This document shows positions 27,731 to 38,679 of a DNA stretch of 59,507 bases, one piece after another. Source of the stretch: Acaryochloridaceae cyanobacterium SU_2_1. Its GTDB lineage: Bacteria; Cyanobacteriota; Cyanobacteriia; Thermosynechococcales; Thermosynechococcaceae. Every line of letters starts with the position of its first letter. The first letter of the stretch is position 1. A program made the position numbers and the translations under genes. The notes beneath the pieces are model-generated. The model had not been told where the DNA came from. It did no database searches and saw only the letters and a program-made list of their open reading frames with translations. The DNA is taken from contig JAAUUW010000002.1 of the NCBI GenBank assembly GCA_012030735.1, positions 1 through 59,507 of the forward strand, written 5' to 3'.

Positions 27731-30154
27731 TTACTCATCATTGATCAAAGTCCCCTGGTGGTGAGCCGCACGCTGCATCAAGATTTGATGGATAGAACGT
27801 AGAGGCTGATCGGGACCTGGTTGTCGTTGAATATAGTTACCATCGGGTTGCAAGTCCCATGCGAGGCAATTATCCGTCAGCATGAGTTCCAATAGCTCTC
27901 GCAACTGAGCGACCAAGGCCGGATCCTCAATGGGTACCACTGCCTCCACCCCGGCGATCCAAATTGCGAGTTCGCCAGTCGGCACTCCCGATCAAAATCG
28001 ACGGTTGGCCCTGATTGTGAAAATAGAAAATGCGGTCATGCTCTAGAAAACGACCCACAATACTGATCACATGGATATTCTCGCTCAGACCTGGTAGACC
28101 AGGCTTGAGACTGCAAATCCCACGCACAATCAAATCAATTTTGACCCCAGCTTGAGAAGCCCGATAGAGCGCTCTCATCAGCTTAAAATCCACAAGGGAG
28201 TTCATCTTGGCGATGATTCGGCCTCGATTTCCCTGGCGCTGGTGATCGATTTCCCGCTCGATCAGCTCTAGGAGGTTATTTCTCAAATTAACCGGCGCGA
28301 TCCATAACTTCCGATAGCTCTGATGTCGAGAGAAACCGGTCAGATAGTTAAATAAATCCGTTAGATCAGCCCCTAGTTCTTCACGGCAACTAAGCAATCC
28401 AAGATCAGTGTATAAACGGGCTGTTTTAGGATTGTAGTTGCCTGTGCCGATATGAATATAGCGACGCAACTGCTTGCCTTCTCGCCGAACCACTAGGGCA
28501 GTTTTGGTATGGGTTTTCAGCCCCACTAATCCATAGACGACATGTACCCCCACATTTTCTAGCTTCTTGGCCCAGCCAATATTATTCTGCTCATCAAAGC
28601 GAGCTTTTAGCTCCACTAGGGCTACGACCTGCTTTCCATTCTCAGCCGCAGCAATCAAGCTACTGACAATGGGAGAACCACCAAGCCCAGCATCACCATC
28701 AGTCCGATAAAGAGTCATTTTAATGGTCAGAACATTGGGATCATGGGCAGCTTGAGCGATAAACTGCTGTACCGTCGCGGTAAAGGACTCATAGGGATGA
28801 TGAACCAACAAATCCCCCTGACGAATCACTGAAAAAATATCAACGGTATGGTCATCAATATTTTTCTCAGAGGGGATGGCCTCTTGATGCCGATGGACCA
28901 TGGACAGATCGAGCTGCTCAACTCGCTTGCGCAGTCGGGGCGGAATGACTGGCGTCCAAGGGGTTTGCCGCAACTCGGGGAAGGGTAAGCCAGCGATCTC
29001 CATCAGATCATTCAACCCTAGTAGGCCATCGATGCTATACAGATTTTGCTCGGATAAACCTAGTTCGCGCATTAAGGTCTGGGAAATAAATTCAGGGGTA
29101 TCCCGTTGCAGTTCCATGCGCACCACTGAACCAAAGCGCCGCTTGCGGAGTTCTTCTTCAATTGCTAGCAATAAGTCATCGGCTTCTTCTTCTTCTAGTT
29201 CGATATCAGCATTGCGGGTAATTCGGAAAGGATGGCAGGATTGAATGGCCATCCCTGGGAATAAATATTCTAGGTTATGGGCAATCACCTGTTCTATGGG
29301 CACGCCACTCCAAAGACAGGCCATTTCGTCGCAGTGATGCTGTGACAATTCAATGAAGCGGGGTAGCATGCTGGGCATTTTTACCCTAGCAAAATGGCTT
29401 TCTCCTGTATTGGTATCTTGAACGACGACAGCTAGATTGAGGCTGAGATTTGAATATAGGGAAAAGGATGAGCCGGATCAACCGCTAGGGGCGTTAAGAC
29501 AGGAAAGATTTGCTCAAGGAAATATTGATGTAAGTAGGTGGTTTGCTGAGAGTTGAGGCTAGCGTAGTCTAAAAGACAAATTTTGGCTGCCGCTAATTGC
29601 GGCTTAATGGTTTGGATAAAGTATTGATGTTGGTTTGTAATCTCGGGTTTGAGTACCCGATGAATTGTCTCTAATTGGGCTTGGGGAGTGAGTCCGTCAA
29701 TGGAGCGTGTGATGACTTGGGCAGCGACTTGTTGCTGTAGTCCTGAGACCCGTACCATAAAGTACTCATCTAGGTTTGAGGTATAGATTGCTAAGAATTT
29801 GAGTCGCTCTAGGAGAGGAGCCTGCGGATCGAAGGCTTGGTGCAGAACACGCTGGTTGAATTTCAACCAGCTCAATTCTCGATTAAAGTAATAGCTCGGA
29901 TCCCGTAAATCGAGATCTTGGCTTTGGGCAGCCAGTGCTTGAGTCTCGGGCGTTATTGCCTTAGCAGAAACTTGAGGGGACTGCTGACCATTCTTGGCGA
30001 GGAGGTTCTGGAGCTGATCGGCCTCGGCAATCGTGATCGAGCTGCTGGGATGGACGGCAGCGATCTGTAAGTGATGACAATGGTCGAGCAGTTCGCTAGA
30101 TTTCAGATTTAGTCTATGTGCCAGGGTATAAATCCGAATTCTATCTGTAGTCAT
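27731..30154 (-). CDS. ppk1: Polyphosphate kinase (Ppk1) with an IF2_N-like N-terminal extension, frameshifted twice
   Basis: Makes inorganic polyphosphate from ATP. About 807 residues after repair, roughly 90 longer than the usual 700-720. The catalytic part starts near residue 80 with YFNRELSWLKFNQRVL and TSNLDEYFMVR. Later come LTIKMTLYRTDGDA, VVYGLVGLKTHTKTAL (phosphorylated His) and RYIHIGTGNYNPKTA. Frames break near 29430 (one base missing) and near 27950 in a G run (one G extra). The first 50 residues (RIRIYTLAHRLNLKSSELLD) look like the IF2_N domain of translation factor IF-2, and a GAAGG site before the ATG supports this start. The gene is divergent from the 30646 gene. Confidence 0.9.
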
Positions 30155-30645
30155 GTTTTCCTTCGAGAGTCTATGTGTTAGGGGTAAAAACAGTTCAGCT
30201 CAAGGACTAACAGTCTGCTCATCCCTCGGGTCTTAGTTCTTTTATTTTTAAGTTTGTGTTGTTTAGGTAAAACTTACGTTAAGACTCTGCCTTGAGCTGC
30301 CATGAATATTACTTTTTGGTTTGGTCTTCCTTTAGCTGAGATCAACAGGAAAACGGTGCTTGGTAACTGAGCTGGTGAATTCTTTGATTTTGCCCAGTTA
30401 AGTTGAATTTTAGAAACTTTAGGAATTTTCTCCAGCCCTTATTTAATTTGCACTCAAGGGATGCTGACTGTTCTTAGACAAGGTGGTTTGGTGTTTTTTA
30501 GTGCGGGTCATTTAATCAGATGTTATATTGAAAACTCTGCTGGGGGTAAGAGCGAACAGTCTTCTTTGTCTAAGTCAAAGGTTGCTTCGCATTGGTGTTT
30601 AAAATTTCGCTTCATTGTAGACTAAACAGCAGGTAACGTTTGATC
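30155..30645. promoter_or_regulatory. Divergent intergenic region between ppk1 and the 30646 gene
   Basis: About 490 AT-rich bases that must hold promoters for both divergent genes. TTATATTG near 30522 is a plausible -10 box on the + strand. No pho-box repeat was recognised by eye, and no RNA gene is evident. Confidence 0.3.
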
Positions 30646-31311
30646 ATGGTCTTTACCCAGCCTAGCAAAACCATGGCTTCTTCAAGTTTGACGGATGCCC
30701 AATTGATTGAAACCTTTGTGGAAGGGTTTGTGCAAGGTCAGCCCGTTCTCTTGTCAAATGCGAATTTGCGCACGGAGCCGCTATTTGACAGTATGCAGTT
30801 GATTGATAACCGAGAAGGCTTGATTTCTACTGCCAATATGCAAAAAGTGCCGATCTGGGCTAAGGTTTGTACTCGATCAATGTATTGGTCGCTTTTACAT
30901 GATGTCTTGCGCCGACAAAACTTTTTTCCCTTAGCCAAGGCTGAAACTAAGGATTTCTATAGCTATCGATATTGTTTGCTTTCTGCAGACTATGAGATTC
31001 ATTGCACGACGGCTAAAGAGTTGTGGCGGATTTGCTGGGGACGGGGGCAAACTGTCCGTTCGAGTATTCCCTTGGATTTGATGGTTTGGGGCCAAGGACC
31101 AGCTCTTGAAAAGGAGTCATGGCATCCCCTCAGAGGCATGGACTGCGATCAAGGGTTTTTAAAGATCAAAATTTTGGGTGGGTTCATTCAAGTGGAGAGC
31201 CAAGATTTAGTAGTCTGGGCACGTAAAATCTCGGAACATCGGTTCTCTGGTGCTCGGGAAGAGGGGCAGCTTCGGGCTGGGATGCGTGGCTATCTGCGTT
31301 TACGCAATTAA
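30646..31311 (+). CDS. Hypothetical cyanobacterial protein
   Basis: About 221 residues from ATG 30646 (a TTG lies two codons upstream). It is rich in aromatic residues (SMYWSLLHDVLRRQNFF, ELWRICWGRG), has no signal peptide and no membrane helix. I do not recognise a domain. It sits alone between divergent ppk1 and the convergent lytic transglycosylase. Confidence 0.72.
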   Translation: MVFTQPSKTMASSSLTDAQLIETFVEGFVQGQPVLLSNANLRTEPLFDSMQLIDNREGLISTANMQKVPIWAKVCTRSMYWSLLHDVLRRQNFFPLAKAETKDFYSYRYCLLSADYEIHCTTAKELWRICWGRGQTVRSSIPLDLMVWGQGPALEKESWHPLRGMDCDQGFLKIKILGGFIQVESQDLVVWARKISEHRFSGAREEGQLRAGMRGYLRLRN

Positions 31312-31380
31312 TCTTTGATGTGACTCATCCATGGGTTGTGGCTGGTGCCACGGCTTGTGAAGCTCTGTTGTCTTGGGGGC

Positions 31381-33570
31381 TTAGGTTTGGGTCTGATGCT
31401 GCAGGAGCTTTTGTTTGATCTGGGGATTATAGAGCCGCAGATAGTTCCAATAGTTGCCAAGAACAGATTTGACATAGGTATTGGTTTCAGGGAAGGGAAT
31501 AGCCTCTACAAAGGCATCTGGATTGCTGGGGGGTATCTTTTTGACCCATTGATCAACGTTGCCGGGACCAGCATTGTAACTTGCGATCGCTAGCATGGCA
31601 TCATCGTTGTAAGTGCGGTGGGTATAGTCTAGGTACCAAGTGCCCAGATTGATATTGTCCTTAGTGTCCTCCAGCTGATAGGTTTTTAACCCTGCTTGTA
31701 GACTGATCCAATCGGCAGTTTCGGGCAGAACTTGCATGAGGCCAATGGCCCCTGCCACAGAGCGAATGTTGGCCTGGAATCGAGATTCTTGACGCATCAG
31801 TCCAATCACCAATAGAGGATTGAGGCGACGTTGAGGTGACCATTGCTGAATAGCATCTAGGTAAGCGAGGGGATAGAGAGCCTGTTGATAGCCAGGATGT
31901 TGACGCCATTGTAGATAGCCTGGATCTGGTGCAGGATCTTCCTTAGCTCGGGTTTCGAGATTAGCCAACATAAAAATGCCGTCTAGATAATCCTGAACGC
32001 CAATTCGCAGTAGTCCATCTGTGAGCTGCTCGGCCATACTGGGTTGTTGACGATGGCGAAATTCCCATTGCCAGCGCTGCCAAGCGGACTGGGCCTGTCC
32101 GAGTTGATAGAGCTCTTGCAAGGCTGGAGACCCGGCGGCTAAGGGCAGTTGCTCGGCGGAGCGCTGAATGTCGGGTTGACGAGTGCGTACCGTCTTAAAA
32201 TCACCCACATCCCAGCCTAAGAACGTTGCTGCTCGCCAGGCATAGTAAGAGTCAGGATAGCGGCGCAGTAAGGTTTGCCAAGTCGATTGAGTGGCTGAGG
32301 ATTGGTTCAGTTGCCCTGCCCATTGCCCAGCCCAAAATAGAGCTTGGGGCGCTAGGGGGCTATAGGGATTTTGCTGGGTCAGTTGTAGGGCTAGGCTGCG
32401 GGCTTGGTCTAGATTGCCCTGTTTTTGGTGGGCTTCAATGCTTTGCCAACGGAGGTTGGCAGCGGCATCGGTGGTGGAGAACTCTTGTAATAGTCGCTGC
32501 TCCGCTTGCTGGGCGAGGCTAGACCGTTGTAATTTTCGCAATTTTGCGCTTTGCGCTAGTAGGGCTTCTCCTGCCAGTTGGGGCTGTTGTTTAAGGCTGA
32601 GGTTAAGAGCTTGATTGAGCTGCTGAATCGCTGTCTCCGGATTTTTTCTAGCTGGGCTAGTTTGGTCAAGGCGAGGGCCGTTTCTGCTGCTTGGGGATAG
32701 CCGCGATCATCCTTTGATAGGCTGCAATCGCCTGAGTTTCTTCCCCCGCTAATTGTAGGCCCCGCGCTGTACGATAGGCAGCTTGGGCGGTGGGGGGGGC
32801 TTTGGCATAGGCGAGGGCCCCTTCCTTGTAGAGTTGTTTTTCCCAATAGCCAAAGGCAATGTGTTGCCAATCTTGAGGGGTGAGCTGAGCCTTATAGGAC
32901 TGAGTGAGACGGTTGAGATAGGTACTATAGTCAGGTCGGTATAAGCCATGCTCGGCAATCAGGCGCAACAGTGGCAATTGTTGGGGATTTTTTGTAGTTG
33001 CCGCAGGGCAATCTCAACGGTGCGGGGATGGGCAGGAAAAGTTGCGATCGCTTGCTGCCAAAGCTGGGGCTGCTCTTCTCCGAGGGCAAACAAGGCTTCA
33101 GCAGCGGCTGGATCTTGGGGATAGTCCGTTAAAATTTGCTGCCATCGCTCTTGAGCCCTTGCTTTTTCCCCCGCAAGACTGTGGGCTTGAGCTTGGAGGA
33201 CCAACACATGGCTGGCCAGAAGGGGGATACTGTTTTTCTAAGCCCTCTAGCCAGAGAACTGCTGCCTTGCCCTGCCCTTCTTGAATTAAATCAGCTGCCA
33301 ACAGATATCTAGCCTGCTGCTGCTCATGGATCTTGCCCTGTTGGGCTAAGGTCTCTAAAGCTGAGCGTCGCTGGGGTGCAGACAAGGGCAGTAAGGCTGC
33401 CAGGGCTGAACTGATGCCCGGAGATAGTGCAGTTGAACCAGGGAGATCCGAGGGGGGGCGAGGCCGCAGAACCACCAGCCTAACCCTAAGGTAGCCGTCA
33501 ACCCCATCCCTACCAAGATCGCGGTCATGGGTTTCCAGCGACCCTTGCCAGGGTGATCTCCTTTGACCAT
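31381..33570 (-). CDS. Soluble lytic transglycosylase (Slt70-type), frameshifted five times
   Basis: Cleaves peptidoglycan glycan strands to 1,6-anhydro products in the periplasm. Repair gives about 730 residues. An N-terminal membrane anchor or signal (AILVGMGLTATLGLGWWF) is followed by a long helical superhelix of repeats (SLAGEKARAQERWQQIL and others). The C-terminal SLT domain holds the catalytic Glu in GLMRQESRFQ, then SVAGAIGLMQVLPETA and ASYNAGPGNVDQW. The frame breaks near 33452, 33232, 32985, 32688 and 32650, almost all in runs of A, C or G. Each repair is one base and links conserved helices, so I read them as errors. Confidence 0.85.
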
Positions 33571-33881
33571 CGGTTTACTCGTCCTCTAGATTAAAGCAGG
33601 TGGACACTCAATGAGGCTAAGATCTGGGGGGCTAGCGATCTGGTCAGGTTCAGGGGCAAGGGAGCCGCATCGAGGGAGTCGGTTTTCCCGGTAAGGGTTG
33701 ACTTGATTCAGGCAGTCAAGGGATTAAAATAAAGATGCAGACCCAGATCGTGACTGATCGTAGTTGATTGAGTTGACTATTTTCAACCGACTCAAATTCC
33801 GCCAGTAACACCTACCCCCACCGGCTTCGATGGGATCTGCCGAATTTAGTGCAGCCTGTTGGTCTGCTGAGGAAACTAGCC
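33571..33881. promoter_or_regulatory. Divergent intergenic region between slt and the zinc-ribbon gene
   Basis: About 310 bases. No gene, no RNA and no strong hairpin seen. It must include promoters for both flanking genes. Confidence 0.3.
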
Positions 33882-34259
33882 ATGAATATGAATCAAACCC
33901 AGCGGTTGTTATTGAGTCCTTCTAGCCTGCGATCTTGGTTGACTTTTTTCGCCTTGATCTGGTTGATGGGGTTTATTGGGCTGGGTTGGCTGGTCAAATC
34001 CTTGCTAGTCCTTACTCTGTTACTGCTGCTAACTCCCCTTGTCTTGTTTGTGGGATTGCGTTGGTGGCTGAGTCGCAATCTTATCCAGGGGGCTTGTCCG
34101 GCCTGTGGAAAGGAGTTGGCGGGTTTAAAGAATACCCAAACAACTTGCCCCCATTGTACACAAAGGGTTCAAATCCAAACCAATGCTTTTCAACGTCCTA
34201 CGGAGCCTGGCACCATTGATGTACAGGCCATTGATGTCACTAGCCAGATCCTAGATTAG
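33882..34259 (+). CDS. Small membrane protein with a zinc ribbon
   Basis: About 125 residues from ATG 33882, chosen because GAGGAA lies just upstream. Two adjacent hydrophobic helices (residues about 18-60) are followed by a four-cysteine ribbon, CPACGKEL and CPHCTQR. Such proteins are often membrane-linked metal or nucleic-acid-binding adaptors. I do not recognise a named family. The cytosolic tail ends TSQILD. Confidence 0.75.
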   Translation: MNMNQTQRLLLSPSSLRSWLTFFALIWLMGFIGLGWLVKSLLVLTLLLLLTPLVLFVGLRWWLSRNLIQGACPACGKELAGLKNTQTTCPHCTQRVQIQTNAFQRPTEPGTIDVQAIDVTSQILD

Positions 34260-34309
34260 GCAGGTTCCCTTCAGTTATTGCCCTTTGTCGCTGTTGCCCT
34301 CGACAGATA

Positions 34310-34860
34310 TTAAGAATCAAATACTGGTTGCGGATCGAGGCTACAGATGACCGTTTGGGGGTCTATGGAAATGAGAGCCTCTCGGCTTAAATCGATCTTC
34401 CAGGTGCGCAGTGGCATGAGTCTCTGTTGCTGATCCTCGTGAACAACGGCAAGAATAGTCTGGTCACTGGTTGCTGGGGTTTGTTGACATCCTTGACTGA
34501 GAACTAGTTCATTGTTGTTCAGCTTCGCTAGGGGTTTGATCTGAACTACTTTCCAGACGGCTTGTTTTTGGGCTGTATAGCGGACAAGCCGTTGGAGAAA
34601 AAATATGTGCCTTCAGGGCGATCGCAGATCACGCTGCCATATTGGCGGTTGTCCTGTTGACCCAATAATGCATCGGTATACCCCTGACAGAACTGGGGAG
34701 GAAGCGCTGTATATTCCTGTCCTTGGAGTGCTGAAACACAGTGACCCATGGCCGGTAGGCATAGCCAAGGAAGGGTGAGAAAACATCCGATGAGCTTGCT
34801 CCAGGTAGTTTTGGGATCATGCCACCCTAAGGGTTTAGCAAGAGCGTTCAGAAAACCCAT
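34310..34860 (-). CDS. Hypothetical exported protein, frameshifted
   Basis: About 183 residues after repair. A long signal-like N-terminus (about 42 residues, hydrophobic FLTLPWLCLPAMG) precedes a mature part with paired cysteines. One base is missing near 34568 in a C/A run. The continued frame reads AVWKVVQIKPLAKLNNNELV, QGCQQTP, then TVICSLDPQPVFDS to a stop at 34310-34312. The function is unknown. It is divergent from the M23 gene. Confidence 0.6.
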
Positions 34861-35192
34861 TGATTGTGCTACTCCTCAAGTTTAGGTCAGCTCCCCCACA
34901 ACCCTCTCAAAGAAGGCTCGTGGTTAGTGTAGCTTAAGCTGCCTGTGGGTGATAAAAAATCTCTGATAGCAAAAAAATATTGAGAATTAAGATCATTTTT
35001 TCTTTTGGCAAGGGAAACTAAATATAGATGAATTGCAGAGCATTGAGGGGTTGAGGCGATGCAATCTATTTACGATTTTTGCTTTAGAAGTCTAGCTACT
35101 GCACCACTCTGTTCAGCCCTTTCCTGATTCTTGTCGATTGTGACTTTAAAGCCTAGTCTTCCTGCCGTAACTTTTGCCCCGAGGAATAACCA
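34861..35192. promoter_or_regulatory. Divergent intergenic region
   Basis: About 330 AT-rich bases between the exported protein and the M23 gene, with an A-rich central part near 34955-35030. No gene or RNA recognised. Confidence 0.3.
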
Positions 35193-36125
35193 GTGATCAT
35201 CCGAGCCTTGCCGAACCAAGACAAAATTAGAGTTGGAGAAGTGCTAGTGCAAAAAGGGTTGATTACCTCAGCCCAATTGAGCGATGCTCTCACTCGCCAA
35301 CGGCAGACTCAACAAAAGCTAGGCCATATTCTCGTCCAAGAGAAGTTTGTAACTCGCACCCAGTTGCGCCAAGCCCTCAGTGAGCAACGATGGCGTAATT
35401 GGCTGGCCACTGGCATGATCACCACGACTTCCCTATTGTCTAATTTGCCCAAGGTGATGGTGGCGGAGGCCGTTCCTGCCCATCAGTCTGCCCAATTTTC
35501 AGCCCTGATGCCAAGGGATATTGGGGGAGTGAATCCGCTGAGGCCATTGGGGGACAACGGCGAATTCGCCTTCTAGAGAACAATTGCGAGCTTCCCATGC
35601 TACGGATCTCAATACGCCCTTACCTAGGCAGGCCAGTGTGTCTGCGCCTCTGCGGGGATTTTGTCATCCTTAAATGGTCAAGGCTGGTTGAGTCAAGGGA
35701 TTCGAGGCACGACCCATCGAGGTCGGATGGAATATGCCTATGATCTAGCGGTGAGTATTGGCTCTCCAGTCTATGCCATGCGAGCCGGTAAAGTGATTGC
35801 CGTTCAGGATAAATTTCCAGACACGGGTGGCGGTAGAGAAAATGCCTCTCGGTTTAATTATGTCTGGATTGAGCATTCTCAGGGATATCGCTCGATCTAT
35901 GTGCACCTGCAGCAAGGGTTTAGAGAGAAGGTTTCAGTGAAGGCAGGGGACCAAGTTCTGGCGGGCCAGTTGATTGGCTATAGTGGTAACTCTGGTTGGA
36001 GTAGTGGACCCCATTTGCATATAGAGGTGCAGCGGCCTGGCCATCAGAGAGTGTTTACTTCCTCAGTCCCCTTTGCGATCGCAGGTGTCTGTGGAGATCA
36101 GCAAGTCGCTAGAGCCACTCGCTAA
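35193..36125 (+). CDS. M23-family peptidase with tandem MshEN-like N-terminal units, frameshifted
   Basis: About 310 residues. GTG start preceded by GAGGAATAACC. Residues 12-70 contain two repeats of the GEVLVQKGLITSAQLSDAL / GHILVQEKFVTRTQLRQAL type, which resemble the N-terminal MshEN domain of type II secretion/pilus ATPases. The C-terminal LytM/M23 domain has the zinc ligands His and Asp in HRGRMEYAYDLAV and the HLH motif in SGPHLHIEV. A base is extra near 35571 and a T is missing in a T4 run near 35660. No signal peptide is seen, so how it reaches the cell wall is unclear. Confidence 0.78.
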
Positions 36126-36326
36126 CTTTTGTGGTGAATCTGGGCATTTTGGAAATATCGCTACTTTGACCATTGATAGTCTTGGGGTTTGGGGACGGTC
36201 CCTACAAATCTAAGGGGCTATCTGGCAGTCAACACCCCTCACAGAGGGAGCTGCTATATTATTGGATCTAAATGATCTAACAAAGTTTGCCAAAAAGCCC
36301 TGTTTTCGCCCAACTTTTACCTTTGC

Positions 36327-37232
36327 ATGCTATCAATGCAACTTGCTAACCTACGGCGATCTGCCCAACAACCGGAAATCTGGTTAGTTGCGATCGCCTT
36401 AGCGATGGCCAGTCTCAATCTGTCCCTGGCCTGGGTGCATACACGCAACATGGATCTGGTGGCGATCATGGGCCTGTGCTGGACGATCACGGGGTATTTA
36501 CTCTGGAACCGTCGCCATCGGTTAATCTATCGCAGTGATCCTTACTCCACAGTGGCCGGGATTCTACTCATCACCTGGGCCTTATTCAAAAGCCTGGTGA
36601 TGCTAGATTTCGATCCCTTTATGCGGATTCAACCCCTCATTTTTTGCTTGGGGTTGGGGTTGTTGGCCTCTGGGGCCAAACGACTTGGACAGTACTGGAA
36701 AGAATTTGGCATCTTACTCGTGTTAGCCCTGCCTGAAGGATTATTTGCCCAGGGTATTGATCGATGGGTGAATATGAGCCTGATCGCCGCTCAATCAACA
36801 ACGGCCATGCTCTGGTATCTGGGACTAGATGTCAAACGCCAGGGAGTTTTCGTGCTATTGCCCACAGGCGGCATTGAAGTTTATCGCGGTTGCTCCGGTC
36901 TTAAAGCAATGCTAGAGCTGTTCCGGCTCTCCTTAATTTATTTGGTCATCTGCCCCACCAGTTGGCTCCAAAAACTGATCCTGCCTGTGGTTGCAGTGGG
37001 TCTTGCCTATATTGTCAATGTGGTGCGGCTCGTGGTCATGACCTTGCTCGCTGCCTGGCATTATCGAGCAGCTTTTATCTATTGGCATGAAGGAGAAGGA
37101 TCTAATATCTTCCCTGTGATTGCAATGTTGCTGTTTGCAGCTTTATGTGTTTACTTGAGCCAAACCCGTCACAGCGCTCCACCGACCCGCAAACATCCTT
37201 CATCCCCACCTAACCAGGAAGCTTCTCTGTGA
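36327..37232 (+). CDS. crtA: Cyanoexosortase A (polytopic membrane transpeptidase)
   Basis: About 301 residues with around eight membrane helices. The three exosortase catalytic residues are visible near the C-terminus: Cys in EVYRGCSGL (about residue 190), Arg in IVNVVRLVVM and His in YWHEGEGSN. Exosortases process PEP-CTERM sorting tails and work with exopolysaccharide export. The neighbours at 37229 and 37943 match the cyanoexosortase A companions. The stop overlaps the next GTG start by four bases. No PEP-CTERM protein was found in this window. The symbol follows the cyanobacterial exosortase naming and should not be confused with carotenoid crtA. Confidence 0.85.
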   Translation: MLSMQLANLRRSAQQPEIWLVAIALAMASLNLSLAWVHTRNMDLVAIMGLCWTITGYLLWNRRHRLIYRSDPYSTVAGILLITWALFKSLVMLDFDPFMRIQPLIFCLGLGLLASGAKRLGQYWKEFGILLVLALPEGLFAQGIDRWVNMSLIAAQSTTAMLWYLGLDVKRQGVFVLLPTGGIEVYRGCSGLKAMLELFRLSLIYLVICPTSWLQKLILPVVAVGLAYIVNVVRLVVMTLLAAWHYRAAFIYWHEGEGSNIFPVIAMLLFAALCVYLSQTRHSAPPTRKHPSSPPNQEASL

Positions 37233-37870
37233 ATAAGTGGCGACTAGGGGGATTAGCAGTGGTATGCACCGCTGTGATGGTGGTATTAAGTACAGCCTTG
37301 ATTAAGGTGATCCGACCTCAGCATCAAGCCTTTGTCTTTCCCCAAAGGGTGCCCCTCCAAGCCGCGCAGTTTTTGCAAAGCCAAGCTCAGCCGCCTCAAA
37401 AAGGCAATGCCTATTCGGAGATTATTGCCCAACGACGGTATCAATACCAATATCAAGGTTCTCCCTTAGAGATTCAGATCAGTTATGTCACAGGCACCTC
37501 TGGCGACCTAAAACTATTTCATGAAACCTATTCAGTAGGGGGGCAGCGGATCCGTCCCTTGCCTCAATTTCAAATCCGTAAGGGCCAGGGCGGTACCTTT
37601 GCCACCTATACCTTTCAAAACCGTGCCTATTTGAGCGCTTGCCTGGATCCGGCAGGACAATCAACAGTGGAGATCGGGGAGTTCATTACCCACTGGAATA
37701 GTCATTGGTATTTGCTAGGACGGGATTATTTAGATGATCGGTGCCTATGGAGCCATCTGTCTATGCCCCTGGATCAACAATCTGCTCAAACTGCCTTCAT
37801 GCATCTAGAATCAATCTGGGTACCCTGGTATCAATGGTGGCAACCTCGGATACCTCGGCAGGATCTCTAG
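37229..37870 (+). CDS. Cyanoexosortase A system-associated protein
   Basis: A 213-residue protein beginning at a GTG that overlaps the exosortase stop (GTGA), so it is translationally coupled. One N-terminal membrane helix (residues about 8-26) is followed by an exported domain with two cysteines (LSACLDPAG, DDRCLWS) and several tryptophans. Position and topology match the small partner protein that follows exosortase in cyanobacteria, analogous to EpsI-type domains elsewhere. The exact function is unknown. Confidence 0.75.
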   Translation: MNKWRLGGLAVVCTAVMVVLSTALIKVIRPQHQAFVFPQRVPLQAAQFLQSQAQPPQKGNAYSEIIAQRRYQYQYQGSPLEIQISYVTGTSGDLKLFHETYSVGGQRIRPLPQFQIRKGQGGTFATYTFQNRAYLSACLDPAGQSTVEIGEFITHWNSHWYLLGRDYLDDRCLWSHLSMPLDQQSAQTAFMHLESIWVPWYQWWQPRIPRQDL

Positions 37871-37942
37871 TGCCTATGACTCTTAAACTATCCCCTGGCT
37901 TAGTCTAGATCTCAATTCCTCTAGATTCCTCGAACAATTAAA

Positions 37943-38679
37943 GTGAGCTTCATGGAACAACAGACCAATTTTCCCCAAACCCGCAGTTCATCTGCAATGC
38001 CCTCTAGTAAGACCCAGTGGCTATCAACCTTTGTGGTCCGATTTGCTGGCTATAGCCTCTTGCTCTTGACCTTAGTGGATACTGTCGCTCTGTTGGTGCC
38101 AGCCAAGCTGCTCGATCCCGCTTGGGAATTACAGACCATTGGTAGTTTGGTTGATCGAACACCTGGACTCATTATTGGTTTCGCTTTGGTGGCCTATGGT
38201 GGCCGCCGTTATCGTCAGTCCTTGGATAAATATTGCTTTGGCGTGATGCCGACCTTGGCAATAGTGCTGGGGATCAGTTTTCTGTTGATGATTCCTCTAG
38301 GAATTTCAAATACCCTGCGTTTGAACCAAGAAATCAAGAGCAGAATAGTGCTGTGGCCAAGCAATCTTCTGATCTAAAAAGTCTAGAAGACCGTCTGAGT
38401 AAGGCCCCGGCGCCAGAGGTTGCCGCTTGGGCACAGAAATATAATCCTGAAGTGGCCCAAGGCCAACAGCAAGATCCGGCCAGTATTAAGGCGAATGTGA
38501 TTGCCCAGCTCAAGGCTAATCAAGCGGGTTTACAAACCCAAGCGGCTCGGGCTAGGCGACAACCAGAAGATTTGCTAAAAAAAACGGTTAAATGGCTGAT
38601 CAATGCCCTGATTGCGGGATTATCTTTGCTGTTTATTGGAAAAACAGTTCGCAGTTTTCCGCATCCTAAGGTGCGGTGA
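37943..38679 (+). CDS. HpsJ-like protein, cyanoexosortase-associated, frameshifted
   Basis: About 245 residues. Three or four membrane helices (near residues 30-55, 75-95, 105-130) are followed by a coiled-coil-like, Gln/Ala-rich segment (SLEDRLSKAPAPEVAAWAQK) and a last helix (WLINALIAGLSLLFIG). The frame breaks near 38342, where one C would restore IKSQNSAVAKQ. HpsJ of filamentous cyanobacteria is needed for hormogonium polysaccharide secretion. A relative next to exosortase suggests an envelope polysaccharide or sorting complex. The stop overlaps the aminopeptidase GTG (GTGA). Confidence 0.7.
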
